Of a stretch of 64,000 nucleotides of DNA, positions 1 through 9,901 are shown in pieces; position 1 is the first letter of the stretch, and every line of letters begins with the position of its first letter. The stretch is from Acrasis kona (lineage: Eukaryota > Heterolobosea > Eutetramitea > Acrasida > Acrasidae), in the NCBI GenBank assembly GCA_026419775.2, contig JAOPGA020000651.1, positions 62,001 through 126,000 on the forward strand, given 5' to 3'. A program made the position numbers and the translations under genes. The notes beneath the pieces are model-generated. The model was not told the origin of the DNA. It searched no databases and saw nothing but the letters and a program-made list of their open reading frames with translations.

Positions 1-3000
1 GTTCAAAATGCAAATACTAGAATCGTAATGATCGAGGGAAAATCTGGTTTCGGAAAGAGTAGTTTGGTGGAGGCGTTGGAACATCACATCAAGTCAAAGC
101 ATGGTTACTTTTCAAAAGCAAAGTTCGACCAATTAGAACACAATAGCGCTAATAAAGTAATGAGAGAGGTGTTAGAAGGTGTTGTACATTTGATTTTAAT
201 GTGTGACCAAGATGTAATTATAAAATGGAAAAAAACTCTTATGGACGCCTTGAGTCCAAATGCTGTTGCTTTGTATGACTTGATTCCAAATTTAAAAATC
301 TTGTTGGGAGATCAACCGCCCATTAGTGTTGTGGGAATTTCTGAAAGTAGGAATCGTTTAGAATTTGTTCTCGAAAAGTTTATTTCCACTTTTGTAAGGC
401 ATACTAGTGCTTTGGTGCTGTTTCTTGATGATATGCATTGGGCGGATCAAGAATCTCTTCAAATATTGAAAGTTATTTTGCGTCAACCTGAAAATTTATT
501 AGTGATTGGTGCTTATCGTGATAACGATCCTGGACAAACTGACTTGTTATCTTGTTTTGTAAACAAATCCGATTCAATTCCTAAACAATCACATATTGTT
601 CTTGGTCCGCTGCCTAGACATGTAGTGACGTTATGGTTAAGTGATGTGATGAGCCTTGATGAAGATGGGAATGTTCAGGATTTGTCCGATGTTATTTATT
701 CCAAGACTGATGGTAATCCGTTCTTTATCAAATTGTTCTTGATCAAATTGAAAAAGAGTGGTTTTGTTAGACGTCAGAACAGGTCTTGGCTGTGGGATTT
801 GAATGCCATCAGAGAAATAGATTCTACCGATGATATTGTTAGTATGATGACCAAGAGGTTATTGGGCTTCCCTAGCAATACACAAACTATTCTGAAATGG
901 GCTAGTTGTATGGGTAATAAATTCGATATTTCGTTGTTTGCTACATTAATAAAATTGACCAGCAATGATGTGCTCGTCGATTTGTATCCATTAATAGAAG
1001 CTGGTCTTGTCACAGTTGATCTCAATATTTTGAAATTCTTTCATGATCGGATCCAAGAAGCTGCTTACTCTCTCATAAATGACCAAGAAAAGAAGATCAT
1101 GCATTATACTCTTGGTCGTCGTTGGTTGGCGTTAAATCAAGAACAAGATTTACTTGATATTGTAAGCCACATAAACATGGCTGATAGTTTATTTGAAAGT
1201 CAAGAATCTTTTGATCCCATCACTGACGGTCAATCCAGAATAGAACACATTGAGTTGATCGCTGAGATCAATTTGAGAGCAGGAAAAAAGTATTTGGCTT
1301 CAGGTACATATTACAATGCAGTTGAGTCCTTCCTTATGGGATTAGAAATGATCAAGAAGATTTCGCCAGAGGACCAGCTCTGGGAATCTCACTATGACAT
1401 CATGCTTGATTTATATGTTAATTTATGTGATGCCAACTACAGCATTGCAGATTATGAATCTAACAATGTTCTAATCGACAAGTTAATTCCTCTTATACGA
1501 TTCCCAGAGAAATGTCTTCCGTTATATACAATCCGTGTAATGCAGGAGACGCTAACAGGTAATAGCAAGAAGGCTGTCGACACTGCCAAAAGTATATTAT
1601 CACAATATGGAGTGGAGATACCTTCTTCTGATCATGAAATCAATGAAAAATTACAAATGGAAGTAAAGTTACTGGATCAAAAAATATCGTTGATGGATGA
1701 CATTAATAACATTCAATCCGATAACACTGGTTATCCTGGCGTAGCTTCAATTCTGTTGTCTTTGCTAATTACTACTTATTTATCTGAAAATTATTTATTT
1801 CCTCTTGTGTCAGTCATTACATCCAACTACATGTTGAACTGTCCACTGTCACCTGACTTGGCAAGTTGTCTTGCTTTCTATGGAATCACTTTGAGCGGAA
1901 GTGGTCAATTTGATAAATTGAAAAAGGTTGACAGCTTGATCCAACAAGTTCTTGATCTGTTCCCTAATGAATACGCCAACCACTGTAGAGCCATTCATTT
2001 GGTAAACATGTTTATGCATCACTGGCTGAGGCCCATCAAAGATGTCAACTCCATTTGTAACATGGTACATAATATTGGTATAAACGGTGGCGAGATTACC
2101 TACTCTTGTTTCTCTTATGCAGCTAGTGGTATTGTGTTATTTTATGTTTGTGATGATTATGAACAGAGTACCAAACAATTAAAACAAGGTCAAAGACTAG
2201 CTGTCAAATGTAAAAACAAGATCATGATTGATTGCAACAATCAAACTTTATATGCAATTAACTTGTTATCTGGTGACAACACTCCACAAGATTTATTAAT
2301 CATGGAGTACAACATATTAGTCAATTCCACACATGATGTTACAAAAGCTCAACATTATGCCATGCTATTAGCTAGCGACTTTGTGTTAACTAATTTTTTC
2401 AACATCACAGACCCATTGTCATTTGTCAAATCCAAATTAGAATCTATCAAGTCAAACAAGCAATATTTTCATCTCATCAAAGGAATGCTTTATGAAATTA
2501 TGATTACTTTATTCGAGTCGCTATGGTTTGTAAAGTTATATCATTTATTAGATCAAATAAATAATCAAGAACAAGATCAACTAAAAGAAGAATTAAAATC
2601 ATCAATTAATGACGGTTTAATAAAAATGAAAGAGTGGGAAAAGTTATATCCAGATAACTTTGAAAACAAAGTGGCAATCATTGAAGCTGAAGTACGTGCT
2701 TACGTACATAAACAAGGTTGGTCTTGTATGCAATACTACCAACAATCATCAAGCAAAAGTGACACTCAAGGTTTTCATTTAGAGAAGGCAATTGCATTGG
2801 AACTTCAAGCTTGTTTCGTCACTTATATGAACTGTCCACAATTGGCAGAGAGTTGTATCAAGTGGTCTTTTATAGCTTATAGAGAGTTAGGTGCTTATAA
2901 TAAGTTACCTTTAATGCAAGAGCAATACTTTAACATTTTACATATAGTGCCCACTAGAAGAGATAGCACTGATGTAGGAAATTACATGACTCAATATGAC

Positions 3001-4752
3001 ATGTTGAGTGTTTTAGAAGCCAGTCAAATTATCTCTAGTTCCATTGATCTTGATAAACTATTATCAAATATTATAAAAATAATCATAAAGACTGCAGGAG
3101 CTACTAAAGGTGCCATTATTATTAATAACAGAGTAGAAGCTCAATACATTTCTAACCAAATGGACACTAAATGTAGTGTTTCTTTATCAGAGTGGAAAGA
3201 AGGAAGTGTAGAAATCATACAACATGTTTATCACACTAAACAATATATGGTACTTGGATGTGCATGTAAGGAACCCAGATATAACTTTGTTAGAAATGAT
3301 CCTTATGTTATACAAAACAACACAAAGAGCGTACTATGCGTCCCTGTCATTTATCAAAACATTATCAAAGCTATTTTATACGTAGAGAATAACTTGACCA
3401 CTGATTGTTTCAGAACAGAACACATTGATATACTAAGTATATTAACTAACCAAGTAGCCATCTCTTTGGAGAATTCTCACTTTTTTGATTTAAAGATGAA
3501 AGCAATGGAGGAGTTGACTGTACAAAGGGAGCGTGTAAAGGAAGAAAAAGAGTATAGAATGAGACAAGAGGAATTTATTGATCGAATTTGTCATGAAATT
3601 AGAAACCCAATTCAAGGCATCATGGGTAATTGTGAGGCAATGATGAGTACCATCTCAAACATTGAAAATAAAATTACATCATCTGAGCATGATGCTTTAC
3701 AATCTTGTGCAGAGAGCATAAAAGTGTGTGGTGAATACCAAAAGGTAATCACCGATGATGTACTGACTTTATCTAAACTTGAATTTAATCAAGTCAAATT
3801 AGTGAGCAACGTGATGAGTTGTTCTTATCTTGTTTACAATACCGTAAGAATGTTTGAAAGTGGTGCATCAAGAAAAAATATCACATTAAAGTGTCAAGTT
3901 GACCCTAGCGTCATGAACTTGCACGTTTGGGGTGACTTTAATAGGACATCTCAAATCTTAATAAATTTTGTTTCTAATGCTGTCAAATTTACAAAACAAG
4001 GAAGTGTTACCGTTTCTTGTAAAAGAACGAATGATGAAAATACACCAAATGACGTGGTTTGTTTGTTATTTGGTATCAAGGACACTGGAATAGGTATTAG
4101 CTCAAAAGATGTCTCCCTAATCTTCGATCGTTTTGCACAAGCCACCCAAAGGTCCACTAGCGACTACGGAGGTAGTGGTTTAGGTTTGTTTATTGGCAAA
4201 ATGTTAGCAGAGTTGATGGGTGGCAAGATTTGGGTGGAAAGTGTTCTAAACGAGGGCAGCGTATTCTATTTATCTATACAGTGCAAAATAGCGACTGAAC
4301 AGGAAGTTCAAAGGTCAGAGTGCAATAAACAACAGCAAGAACGTGTTGTAGAGCCAATGTTAAAAGAAAAATTGAAAATTCTGGTTGTCGAAGATAATAA
4401 AATAAATCAAAAGGTGTTGAGTAGGATGGTTACAAATTGTAACGCTACTTGTGTCACTGCTGAAAATGGTTTACTTGGGTTTGAAATGTTTGTTAATCAA
4501 GGTCCTTTTGATGTTATCTTCATGGACGTGACGATGCCAGTCATGGACGGTTATGAGAGCACCGCTAAAATAAGGGAGTACGAAGCCCAAAATCATCGTG
4601 AACCAACCACCATCATAGGGTTGAGTGGCAATGTAAGGCAAGAATATCATGAAGCTGCCATGTCTTCTGGAATGACAATGTATATTAACAAACCTGTTCA
4701 ACAGAAAAAAATTACTGAAATCATTGAAAATTATTGCAACATTAAAAATTAA
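1..4752 (+). CDS. Hybrid histidine kinase with AAA/NACHT-type ATPase, GAF and receiver domains (5' truncated by window edge)
   Basis: The reading frame is open from the first base, so the start lies upstream. Numbering from the first ATG at 28, a Walker A loop (GKSGFGKSS) sits at residues 4-12 and a Walker B/DDMHWAD motif near 135, followed by about 850 residues of helical repeat-like sequence. This is the arrangement seen in large ATPase-coupled sensor kinases, which usually carry a Ser/Thr kinase-like domain before the ATPase; whether one exists here is hidden. A GAF-like domain spans roughly 1010-1160. The kinase H-box (CHEIRNPIQG) has His1189, then N, G1, F and G2 boxes (DTGIGIS, GGSGLGLFIG). 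A C-terminal receiver domain has phospho-acceptor Asp1500 in FMDVTMPVMDG and a late Lys in NKP. All phosphorelay residues are present, so it should be an active cytoplasmic sensor that passes phosphate to a separate HPt protein. It converges on the next gene with only 7 bp between stop codons. Confidence 0.93.
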   Translation, partial: VQNANTRIVMIEGKSGFGKSSLVEALEHHIKSKHGYFSKAKFDQLEHNSANKVMREVLEGVVHLILMCDQDVIIKWKKTLMDALSPNAVALYDLIPNLKILLGDQPPISVVGISESRNRLEFVLEKFISTFVRHTSALVLFLDDMHWADQESLQILKVILRQPENLLVIGAYRDNDPGQTDLLSCFVNKSDSIPKQSHIVLGPLPRHVVTLWLSDVMSLDEDGNVQDLSDVIYSKTDGNPFFIKLFLIKLKKSGFVRRQNRSWLWDLNAIREIDSTDDIVSMMTKRLLGFPSNTQTILKWASCMGNKFDISLFATLIKLTSNDVLVDLYPLIEAGLVTVDLNILKFFHDRIQEAAYSLINDQEKKIMHYTLGRRWLALNQEQDLLDIVSHINMADSLFESQESFDPITDGQSRIEHIELIAEINLRAGKKYLASGTYYNAVESFLMGLEMIKKISPEDQLWESHYDIMLDLYVNLCDANYSIADYESNNVLIDKLIPLIRFPEKCLPLYTIRVMQETLTGNSKKAVDTAKSILSQYGVEIPSSDHEINEKLQMEVKLLDQKISLMDDINNIQSDNTGYPGVASILLSLLITTYLSENYLFPLVSVITSNYMLNCPLSPDLASCLAFYGITLSGSGQFDKLKKVDSLIQQVLDLFPNEYANHCRAIHLVNMFMHHWLRPIKDVNSICNMVHNIGINGGEITYSCFSYAASGIVLFYVCDDYEQSTKQLKQGQRLAVKCKNKIMIDCNNQTLYAINLLSGDNTPQDLLIMEYNILVNSTHDVTKAQHYAMLLASDFVLTNFFNITDPLSFVKSKLESIKSNKQYFHLIKGMLYEIMITLFESLWFVKLYHLLDQINNQEQDQLKEELKSSINDGLIKMKEWEKLYPDNFENKVAIIEAEVRAYVHKQGWSCMQYYQQSSSKSDTQGFHLEKAIALELQACFVTYMNCPQLAESCIKWSFIAYRELGAYNKLPLMQEQYFNILHIVPTRRDSTDVGNYMTQYDMLSVLEASQIISSSIDLDKLLSNIIKIIIKTAGATKGAIIINNRVEAQYISNQMDTKCSVSLSEWKEGSVEIIQHVYHTKQYMVLGCACKEPRYNFVRNDPYVIQNNTKSVLCVPVIYQNIIKAILYVENNLTTDCFRTEHIDILSILTNQVAISLENSHFFDLKMKAMEELTVQRERVKEEKEYRMRQEEFIDRICHEIRNPIQGIMGNCEAMMSTISNIENKITSSEHDALQSCAESIKVCGEYQKVITDDVLTLSKLEFNQVKLVSNVMSCSYLVYNTVRMFESGASRKNITLKCQVDPSVMNLHVWGDFNRTSQILINFVSNAVKFTKQGSVTVSCKRTNDENTPNDVVCLLFGIKDTGIGISSKDVSLIFDRFAQATQRSTSDYGGSGLGLFIGKMLAELMGGKIWVESVLNEGSVFYLSIQCKIATEQEVQRSECNKQQQERVVEPMLKEKLKILVVEDNKINQKVLSRMVTNCNATCVTAENGLLGFEMFVNQGPFDVIFMDVTMPVMDGYESTAKIREYEAQNHREPTTIIGLSGNVRQEYHEAAMSSGMTMYINKPVQQKKITEIIENYCNIKN

Positions 4753-4759
4753 TATTTTT

Positions 4760-6271
4760 TTAATTGTCAACATTTTTCTTTTCTAGCCATACAGATATTA
4801 TCATGGACAGTCCATAAAGTAAAATTAACAAGAGAGACACCGGAAGTGATGTGTTGAACACGACAATTGATTGTGACAATAAGTAACCAAATATAATCGG
4901 ACCTATGGCTCTGGCGGCAGTGGCTATGCTTTCGCTCACACCTTGAACCAGACCTTGATGTGTTTTATCTGTGGCATTTACAATCATACTTTGTAAAACA
5001 TTCAATGTCATCATGAAGCCCATGGCTGTTATCAAACAAAACACAGTAAGAAGAGTCCATAATACATACGGTTGTGCGGGATTATCTCTTAATTGTCTAT
5101 TCACCATCACAATAAATGCAAAAATTGTATTTTGGGCCATTTGAAAAACACTACCAATTTTGAATGTTTTCAACAGATTGAAATAAGTCATCACACGTTT
5201 GAAGAACAATAATTGGAAACCAACAGCAAAAACACCATATATGGCGAACAAGAAGCCAGTCCTTAAACTATCAAATGAGAACCCACCATGGTCAACATCT
5301 GCTTGGCTCACAAGCACCCACATAAGGAAACAACTGGCATTACACATTGAGTTTATCAAGAACATTATAAACAATTTCGATCTTGTTTTTTCGAAAAATA
5401 AATTATATAACTTCGAGAGTATTGACTTTTGTTCTTTGTCAGAATCGGCGCTCACCAATTCCTGCTGCCTATTTAGTTCTCTTGCTTCGATGGTATGTGT
5501 TTCGGGCATTATCAAAGAAAAAATAAATCCAACAAAGATGAGGATTGTGGCCACAATGCACGCAATGAGGTAAGGATTTTTACTTTTTAATGCTGCTCCT
5601 ATACCAACAATTATGCCACCCATTGCGGAGGAAGCCGCACGGGACATCGCAAATGTACTACCAAGGTATGCGAATAATAAGGATCTAGTCGCAACTGGTA
5701 TATTATTTCCAGTTGAAATATCAATGAGCATAACCTTTGAAAGTGCCGATGTTGCGCTAAAGAACCCGTGTGCCATTCGAAAGACAATCACAAGCCAGAT
5801 TGTTGGTAGAAATGTAAAAGCGCCTGTGGCAATGGTTGAAACTAAAAGCGATACAATCATCAAGACTTTCCGTCCGACACGGTCGGATAAATGTCCAATA
5901 AATGTGTTCGAAAAGAACCTGGCAACGAAGAAGGTTCCTAATATTACTCCAACGTATGTTCCCGAGTTATCTTCGTTAACAGTGTCTGGGAATTTACTCA
6001 GCAAGTATTGCGGCAAAAACGGTTGTATAATTGTGTACGACAAAAGATCTACTGCTGCAAAATAGAAAATCACTGCTGCTTTCAAATATAACATTAATGA
6101 ATTTCCAGTGTTTGTATAAATTGTTGTGTTTTGTTGTTCTGTGGGATGGTTTGTTACTTCTACCTCTTCTGCCAATAATGGTTTAACTATAGAATGCTGC
6201 CTAGATGGATAGTAATCACCTGGATTGCTCGATTCATACTCATCGTCCTCGATATCATCAGGTGTCTTCAT
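4760..6271 (-). CDS. Major facilitator superfamily transporter
   Basis: The 503-residue product, read from the ATG at 6271 (MKTPDD), has about 12 hydrophobic segments starting near residue 60 after an acidic cytoplasmic N-terminus. The MFS signature loop GHLSDRVGRK lies between the second and third segments, and a long hydrophilic loop rich in Arg, Glu and Ser separates the two six-helix halves. This resembles the drug:H+/Tet-type branch of the superfamily; the substrate cannot be read from sequence. The open frame runs on upstream to 6433, but that part reads like leader. It contains a GTAAGT donor at 6381 right after an ATG, with possible acceptors at 6300 (82 nt) or 6356 (26 nt). The 26-nt choice would join that ATG in frame and lengthen the N-terminus, so the start is not certain. 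Confidence 0.85.
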   Translation of the reverse strand: MKTPDDIEDDEYESSNPGDYYPSRQHSIVKPLLAEEVEVTNHPTEQQNTTIYTNTGNSLMLYLKAAVIFYFAAVDLLSYTIIQPFLPQYLLSKFPDTVNEDNSGTYVGVILGTFFVARFFSNTFIGHLSDRVGRKVLMIVSLLVSTIATGAFTFLPTIWLVIVFRMAHGFFSATSALSKVMLIDISTGNNIPVATRSLLFAYLGSTFAMSRAASSAMGGIIVGIGAALKSKNPYLIACIVATILIFVGFIFSLIMPETHTIEARELNRQQELVSADSDKEQKSILSKLYNLFFEKTRSKLFIMFLINSMCNASCFLMWVLVSQADVDHGGFSFDSLRTGFLFAIYGVFAVGFQLLFFKRVMTYFNLLKTFKIGSVFQMAQNTIFAFIVMVNRQLRDNPAQPYVLWTLLTVFCLITAMGFMMTLNVLQSMIVNATDKTHQGLVQGVSESIATAARAIGPIIFGYLLSQSIVVFNTSLPVSLLLILLYGLSMIISVWLEKKNVDN

Positions 6272-6504
6272 CACAAAATATATTTGGACATGAGGGAGAC
6301 TAAAATTAAAGTAACTCCGCAAGATCTTCCAACTCTCCAGAGTCCAACGAAAATACTGTAAAAACTTGAAGTGATACTTACCATCTCTTTTGATGCGATT
6401 TTTAACTAAATGAAGTTGAAACACGTTTATCAAAAAAAAAGCGATGTACAGGAAAAGAAAGGACGAACGAACAAACTCGCATTATGCATGATTAAGGTAA
6501 TTAT

Positions 6505-7092
6505 TTATTTCTTGTTCTTAAACATTTCAAGATCTGAACTTTGATCTATTGAAGGACTAGAGTTGAACAAATTCCAGTTCAAATGCTTTTTATGGACAGG
6601 TGGTTGAATAGTTTTATTCAAGCCCAAAATTTGTTGAGCAATGCGGTGCATGCATTGCTTAATGTTGGTATCATTTTTTGCAGAACCCATCAAAGTATCG
6701 ATATTATACAATGTAGACATTTTTTGAATGTTTACCGAACTTTCCCCTGTTTCACTAACAAGGTCATTTTTATTTCCAAACAAAAGAACAACCGAATGAT
6801 GATTGACTTGCCTGATCCTCTTACATACTTCCATCATTGGTTCTAGAGAGGACTCATTTGTTACATCATATATTAGTAGAAATCCTTGATTCATGTACAC
6901 AGCATCCTCAATATCTGTATTCGTCTCCGTAATGTTTAAAAGTAAATTTTCATTAACAATTACGTCCTCCTTCCTAAAGCAATCCATAATTGTAGGGTCA
7001 TAGGTAACGAACTCATTTTGTATATACCTCAGCACTACGGATGTCTTACCTACCCCACATTCACCGCACACAAGAATGGACACTTCCCTCAT
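6505..7092 (-). CDS. Atypical Ras-like small GTPase with degenerate G3 box
   Basis: This intronless 195-residue protein aligns with Ras-superfamily GTPases through most motifs. The P-loop is GECGVGKTS (residues 9-17), the switch I/effector segment is YDPTIMDCF, G4 is GNKNDL and G5 is GSAK. The G3/switch II motif DTAGQE is missing: the stretch reads TETNTDIEDA and is several residues shorter than in Ras, so the magnesium-coordinating Asp and the catalytic Gln are lost. There is also no CaaX box; the protein ends in a lysine-rich tail, so ordinary prenylation is unlikely. The family role would be a GTP-dependent switch at a membrane. Here the sequence suggests a protein that may bind nucleotide but should hydrolyse it poorly, or act as a pseudoGTPase. 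The frame is uninterrupted, so it does not look like a decayed gene. Confidence 0.8.
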   Translation of the reverse strand: MREVSILVCGECGVGKTSVVLRYIQNEFVTYDPTIMDCFRKEDVIVNENLLLNITETNTDIEDAVYMNQGFLLIYDVTNESSLEPMMEVCKRIRQVNHHSVVLLFGNKNDLVSETGESSVNIQKMSTLYNIDTLMGSAKNDTNIKQCMHRIAQQILGLNKTIQPPVHKKHLNWNLFNSSPSIDQSSDLEMFKNKK

Positions 7093-7237
7093 GTAGCTTT
7101 GTAATTTGCTTTGTCTTTTAAAAAACCGAACAGTTCTTGAGGTTATTTGGCGTAAATGTCACGAACATGGAATCACAGAGGTCTGATGGTCTTACAAAAT
7201 CCAATCAAAATATTTTTTAGTTGACTGATTGGAAAAC

Positions 7238-7600
7238 ATGTCAAACAAGGGATTCAAGTCTATGGACGAATTTTACCCCCACTATATCTCAGAGCATAGT
7301 ATGTTTGTTTAGCAAAATTCTCTCACATTCAAAGAAAACCCCATAAATCGAATCCTTCACGTAATGGGAACAACTTTAGCAGTCTCCTTTCTGTTATTTT
7401 GTTTGACTACGGGTCGTTTTGCTTTAATACCATTCATATTTGTTATAGGATATGGTTTTGCTTGGGTAGGACACTTTGTGTTTGAGAAGAATAAGCCAGC
7501 CACATTCAAGCATCCATTCTACAGTTTCGCTGGTGACTTTTACATGTTGTATGATATTATCACAAGGAAACGTAGTGTATATGAATTTACTAGAAGATAA
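7238..7600 (+). CDS. DUF962/Mpo1-like small membrane protein
   Basis: Two exons, 7238-7298 and 7335-7600, are joined across a 36-nt GTATGT..AAAG intron to give 108 residues, the usual length for small DUF962 proteins. The join recreates the family N-terminal pattern SEHKNPINRILHVMGTT, which the genomic sequence breaks with an in-frame stop inside the intron; that match is the main support for the splice. Two hydrophobic segments follow, then the conserved GHFVFEKNKPATFKHPFYSF stretch with the family His residues. The yeast relative Mpo1 is an ER membrane iron-dependent dioxygenase acting on 2-hydroxy fatty acids from phytosphingosine; the same chemistry here is an inference. A second possible start is the internal Met at 7262. 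It is divergent from the Ras-like gene, with 145 bp between start codons. Confidence 0.82.
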
Positions 7601-7671
7601 AAACTACTTGCTAAGAAATGCATTGTCGTAAGAGTTTACAATTAATGTCTTTGTTACATTAAAAGTACATT

Positions 7672-8988
7672 TTATTGTCTAGATTGCAGGTATTCAGTGT
7701 AAGTTCTTCCAATATAGGATCTTGTCATTGATTTATCTCTTATGAAATCCAACGATCTCTGCACTTGATTAAAATATATACTTTGTAGCGTACTGTTGGA
7801 ACCCTCGCAGCGCTCAACATCTAATAACTGATCTCGTGCGTCATCCAACCTCTGACTAATGTCGACTCTCCAAACGTCCTCACGTGCCTTTGAGAAGAGC
7901 TCTTCAAAATTCTCTCTTTTCCTGCTCGGAACACTTTCTTGTGCATGAACGTACCTACTTTTGACTTCCAACTTTTTGATGGGTGCTGAAAGGAAACTTT
8001 TATGCTTTGGTGATATTTTTTTTCTTATTGACGAGTATATGTGATCTTTTACTGGTGACTTCTTTTGTATCAACCTCTTGACTCCTGTGTGTTTGTAGTT
8101 TGGCGAAGTACTAATGCTTTTACTGCAATGTGCCTTCTCTTTACTAGTGAGGCAATCATGCTTAATGTGTCTGGCATTTGGAAATCGATTCTGTATCTTT
8201 CTCTTTTTTTTGGGCGTGGTAACTTCTTCCTCATCACGGATATGATAAAAAGTATCTTCGGGTTCCAAATTTTGTACATTACGCTTTTTTGGGGAACGAT
8301 GTTTTTCTTGAACAAATGGTTCCACAACAATTACTGGACTTTGTATTGCTTTCTTGGGCATACTGTGCAATTGAATGGGTGGGTTGATGTCGGTGATGCA
8401 ATTTATAATCAAAGTTGGTCTGGACAAAAGCTGAAACAACGGATCGTCTCGAACATTGGACTACAATTTAATTAATTATTTTTAAAATACAACTTACAAG
8501 TACAATCTTGTCAAATTTATTTTGATAAATGTCAAATGCAGAAGTTGAATTACAACAAAGTATTACATCTCGCTCGGTTATCCATTGCTTATTTTGTATA
8601 CCTGACAATCCATATTTCCACTTGCATTTTTGAATTAATTCGAATGTTATGAATTGCTCTACAACAATAAGTAAAGCTTGAGTAGAAACTCACCTTTTAG
8701 TTTTATGATATCCTGATCGTTGCCTTCGTTTTTAAAGACCAAGCTGAACTTGAAAACCTGATTTGACAAATTAATCGACTTTATCAAGTCGTAGCAAGTA
8801 TGTCTTGAGGTTTCCATAACCTGGTCAAACGCTGACACCCTTAAAAGTAGCTCACAAGCATTTACTCTGCCAGAATATGAAGCATCGTCATTGTTCGATT
8901 GAAATTTTTCGATGACACCAGGAGCAAGACAAGTTATGTTATGAATTGATTTCAAAATTACATTCACTGTAACAAACCTTGCCTGCAT
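7672..8988 (-). CDS. Hypothetical protein, basic C-terminal half
   Basis: I do not recognise this protein. Three exons (8694-8988, 8498-8658, 7672-8460 on the minus strand) keep phase across introns of 35 and 37 nt and give 414 residues. The first about 230 residues look folded, with mixed hydrophobic content and scattered cysteines. The second half is rich in Lys, Arg, Ser and Pro, with nuclear-localisation-like clusters such as TPKKKRKI and SPKKRN, and ends in a helical region containing SRKRENFEELFSKAREDV. This points to a nuclear protein, perhaps chromatin- or DNA-associated, but that is inference from composition only. The start ATG at 8988 is the first in frame. The final exon was extended upstream of the first Met-like codon because the acceptor at 8461 restores a continuous frame. 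Confidence 0.6.
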
Positions 8989-9116
8989 TAACGTTTTATT
9001 TTTTGAAAAAAATAGGCGCCGTTTTTTTTGTCTTGGTTGGCTACACTCGGCCGGTTACAATTTGTTGATGAAATCGTATGCTCATGTTCTTCTTCTTTGT
9101 TTTTCAAATTGTGCGA

Positions 9117-9281
9117 TCAAGTATTGTTTTGACATGGATCAGTACCATGATTGACCGGAGCGGGTGATGGAAGATCCAGAACATTTGGGTCTAGAGGATC
9201 CAATGCAGATTCCTTTGATTTTTTTCTTACCTTCAAGAATTCGTTGTTAGAATGAACTAGACGATGAGTTATCGGAGGCAT
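9117..9281 (-). CDS. Possible small protein (54 aa)
   Basis: A short ATG-to-stop frame of 54 codons lies in a 380-bp gap between two minus-strand genes. It begins MPPITHRLVHSNNEFLK, then a Lys/Arg patch and a Pro/Asp-rich tail. A GTAAGA donor follows Lys17 and a matching CTCTAG acceptor 40 nt later would instead give a hydrophobic tail, so even the splicing is unclear. I see no family match. The support is only its position in otherwise unexplained sequence and a composition that reads like protein; it could be untranslated sequence of a neighbour. Confidence 0.3.
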   Translation of the reverse strand: MPPITHRLVHSNNEFLKVRKKSKESALDPLDPNVLDLPSPAPVNHGTDPCQNNT

Positions 9282-9369
9282 TGTGGTGGAATTAGGGATT
9301 AATTAGTGGACGAGAAAGAGGATGAACATTTGAGAATAAACTGTACAATTCTATTGATACACTTGATTT

Positions 9370-9772
9370 TTAATTTAAATTGGCACTTCCTGGTCCTGCC
9401 TCGTTTGATTGTGTTAGTCCCTTCGCCGCCGCAGCACCTCCAACTCCTCTTTCATTTGACTGCTTCGATAAGTGTGATACTTGGGTTGAATCTTGGCGAA
9501 TCTCTTTTCCGTGCTTATTAAGCTTCGTGTCTTTGTTTACATCTGATTCTGTTTCTGCAATAGATTTGCTAGTTTCGTTATATTCTGGTGTGCCCACTTT
9601 GCTCTTCAAATCGTCCTTCTTCTCCAACCTAATGGTATTTAATTTATTTGTTTGAATACAAAACATACTGCTTCCTTAGAATAGGCTCTAAAGTGTATTG
9701 GACGCTAAGAACTCCGGCGATCATGACTGGAAGCTTTATTTTCCATGGTATCAATGCGAGTGACTTCAACAT
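9370..9772 (-). CDS. Small single-span, probably mitochondrial, membrane protein
   Basis: Exon 1 (9669-9772) and exon 2 (9370-9628), joined over a 40-nt GTATGT..TAG intron, encode 120 residues. The N-terminus is basic and hydrophobic (MLKSLALIPWKIKLPVMIAG), with one predicted membrane segment at about residues 5-29, followed by a long hydrophilic tail rich in Lys, Ser, Glu and Asn and a short Gly/Ala run. The layout suits an N-terminally anchored protein of the inner mitochondrial membrane or a signal-anchored protein with the tail in the matrix or cytosol. I know no family for it. It is comparable in size and style to the small protein at the end of this window, but I see no clear homology between them. 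Confidence 0.55.
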
Positions 9773-9901
9773 GTTTGTCTTATTGTGATTGGGATGGCAA
9801 AGAGTTTTTTTTGTTTATTATAAAAAAGTATTAATAGAAAAATAGACAAACAGCCGATAGAGAAGACCCGATCTAATATTGATATCAAAAAATCTATTTT
9901 A

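Noticed and set aside
7238-7600. In-frame stop in the DUF962-like gene suggesting a pseudogene
   Set aside because: The stop lies inside a 36-nt intron whose removal restores the exact family motif and length.
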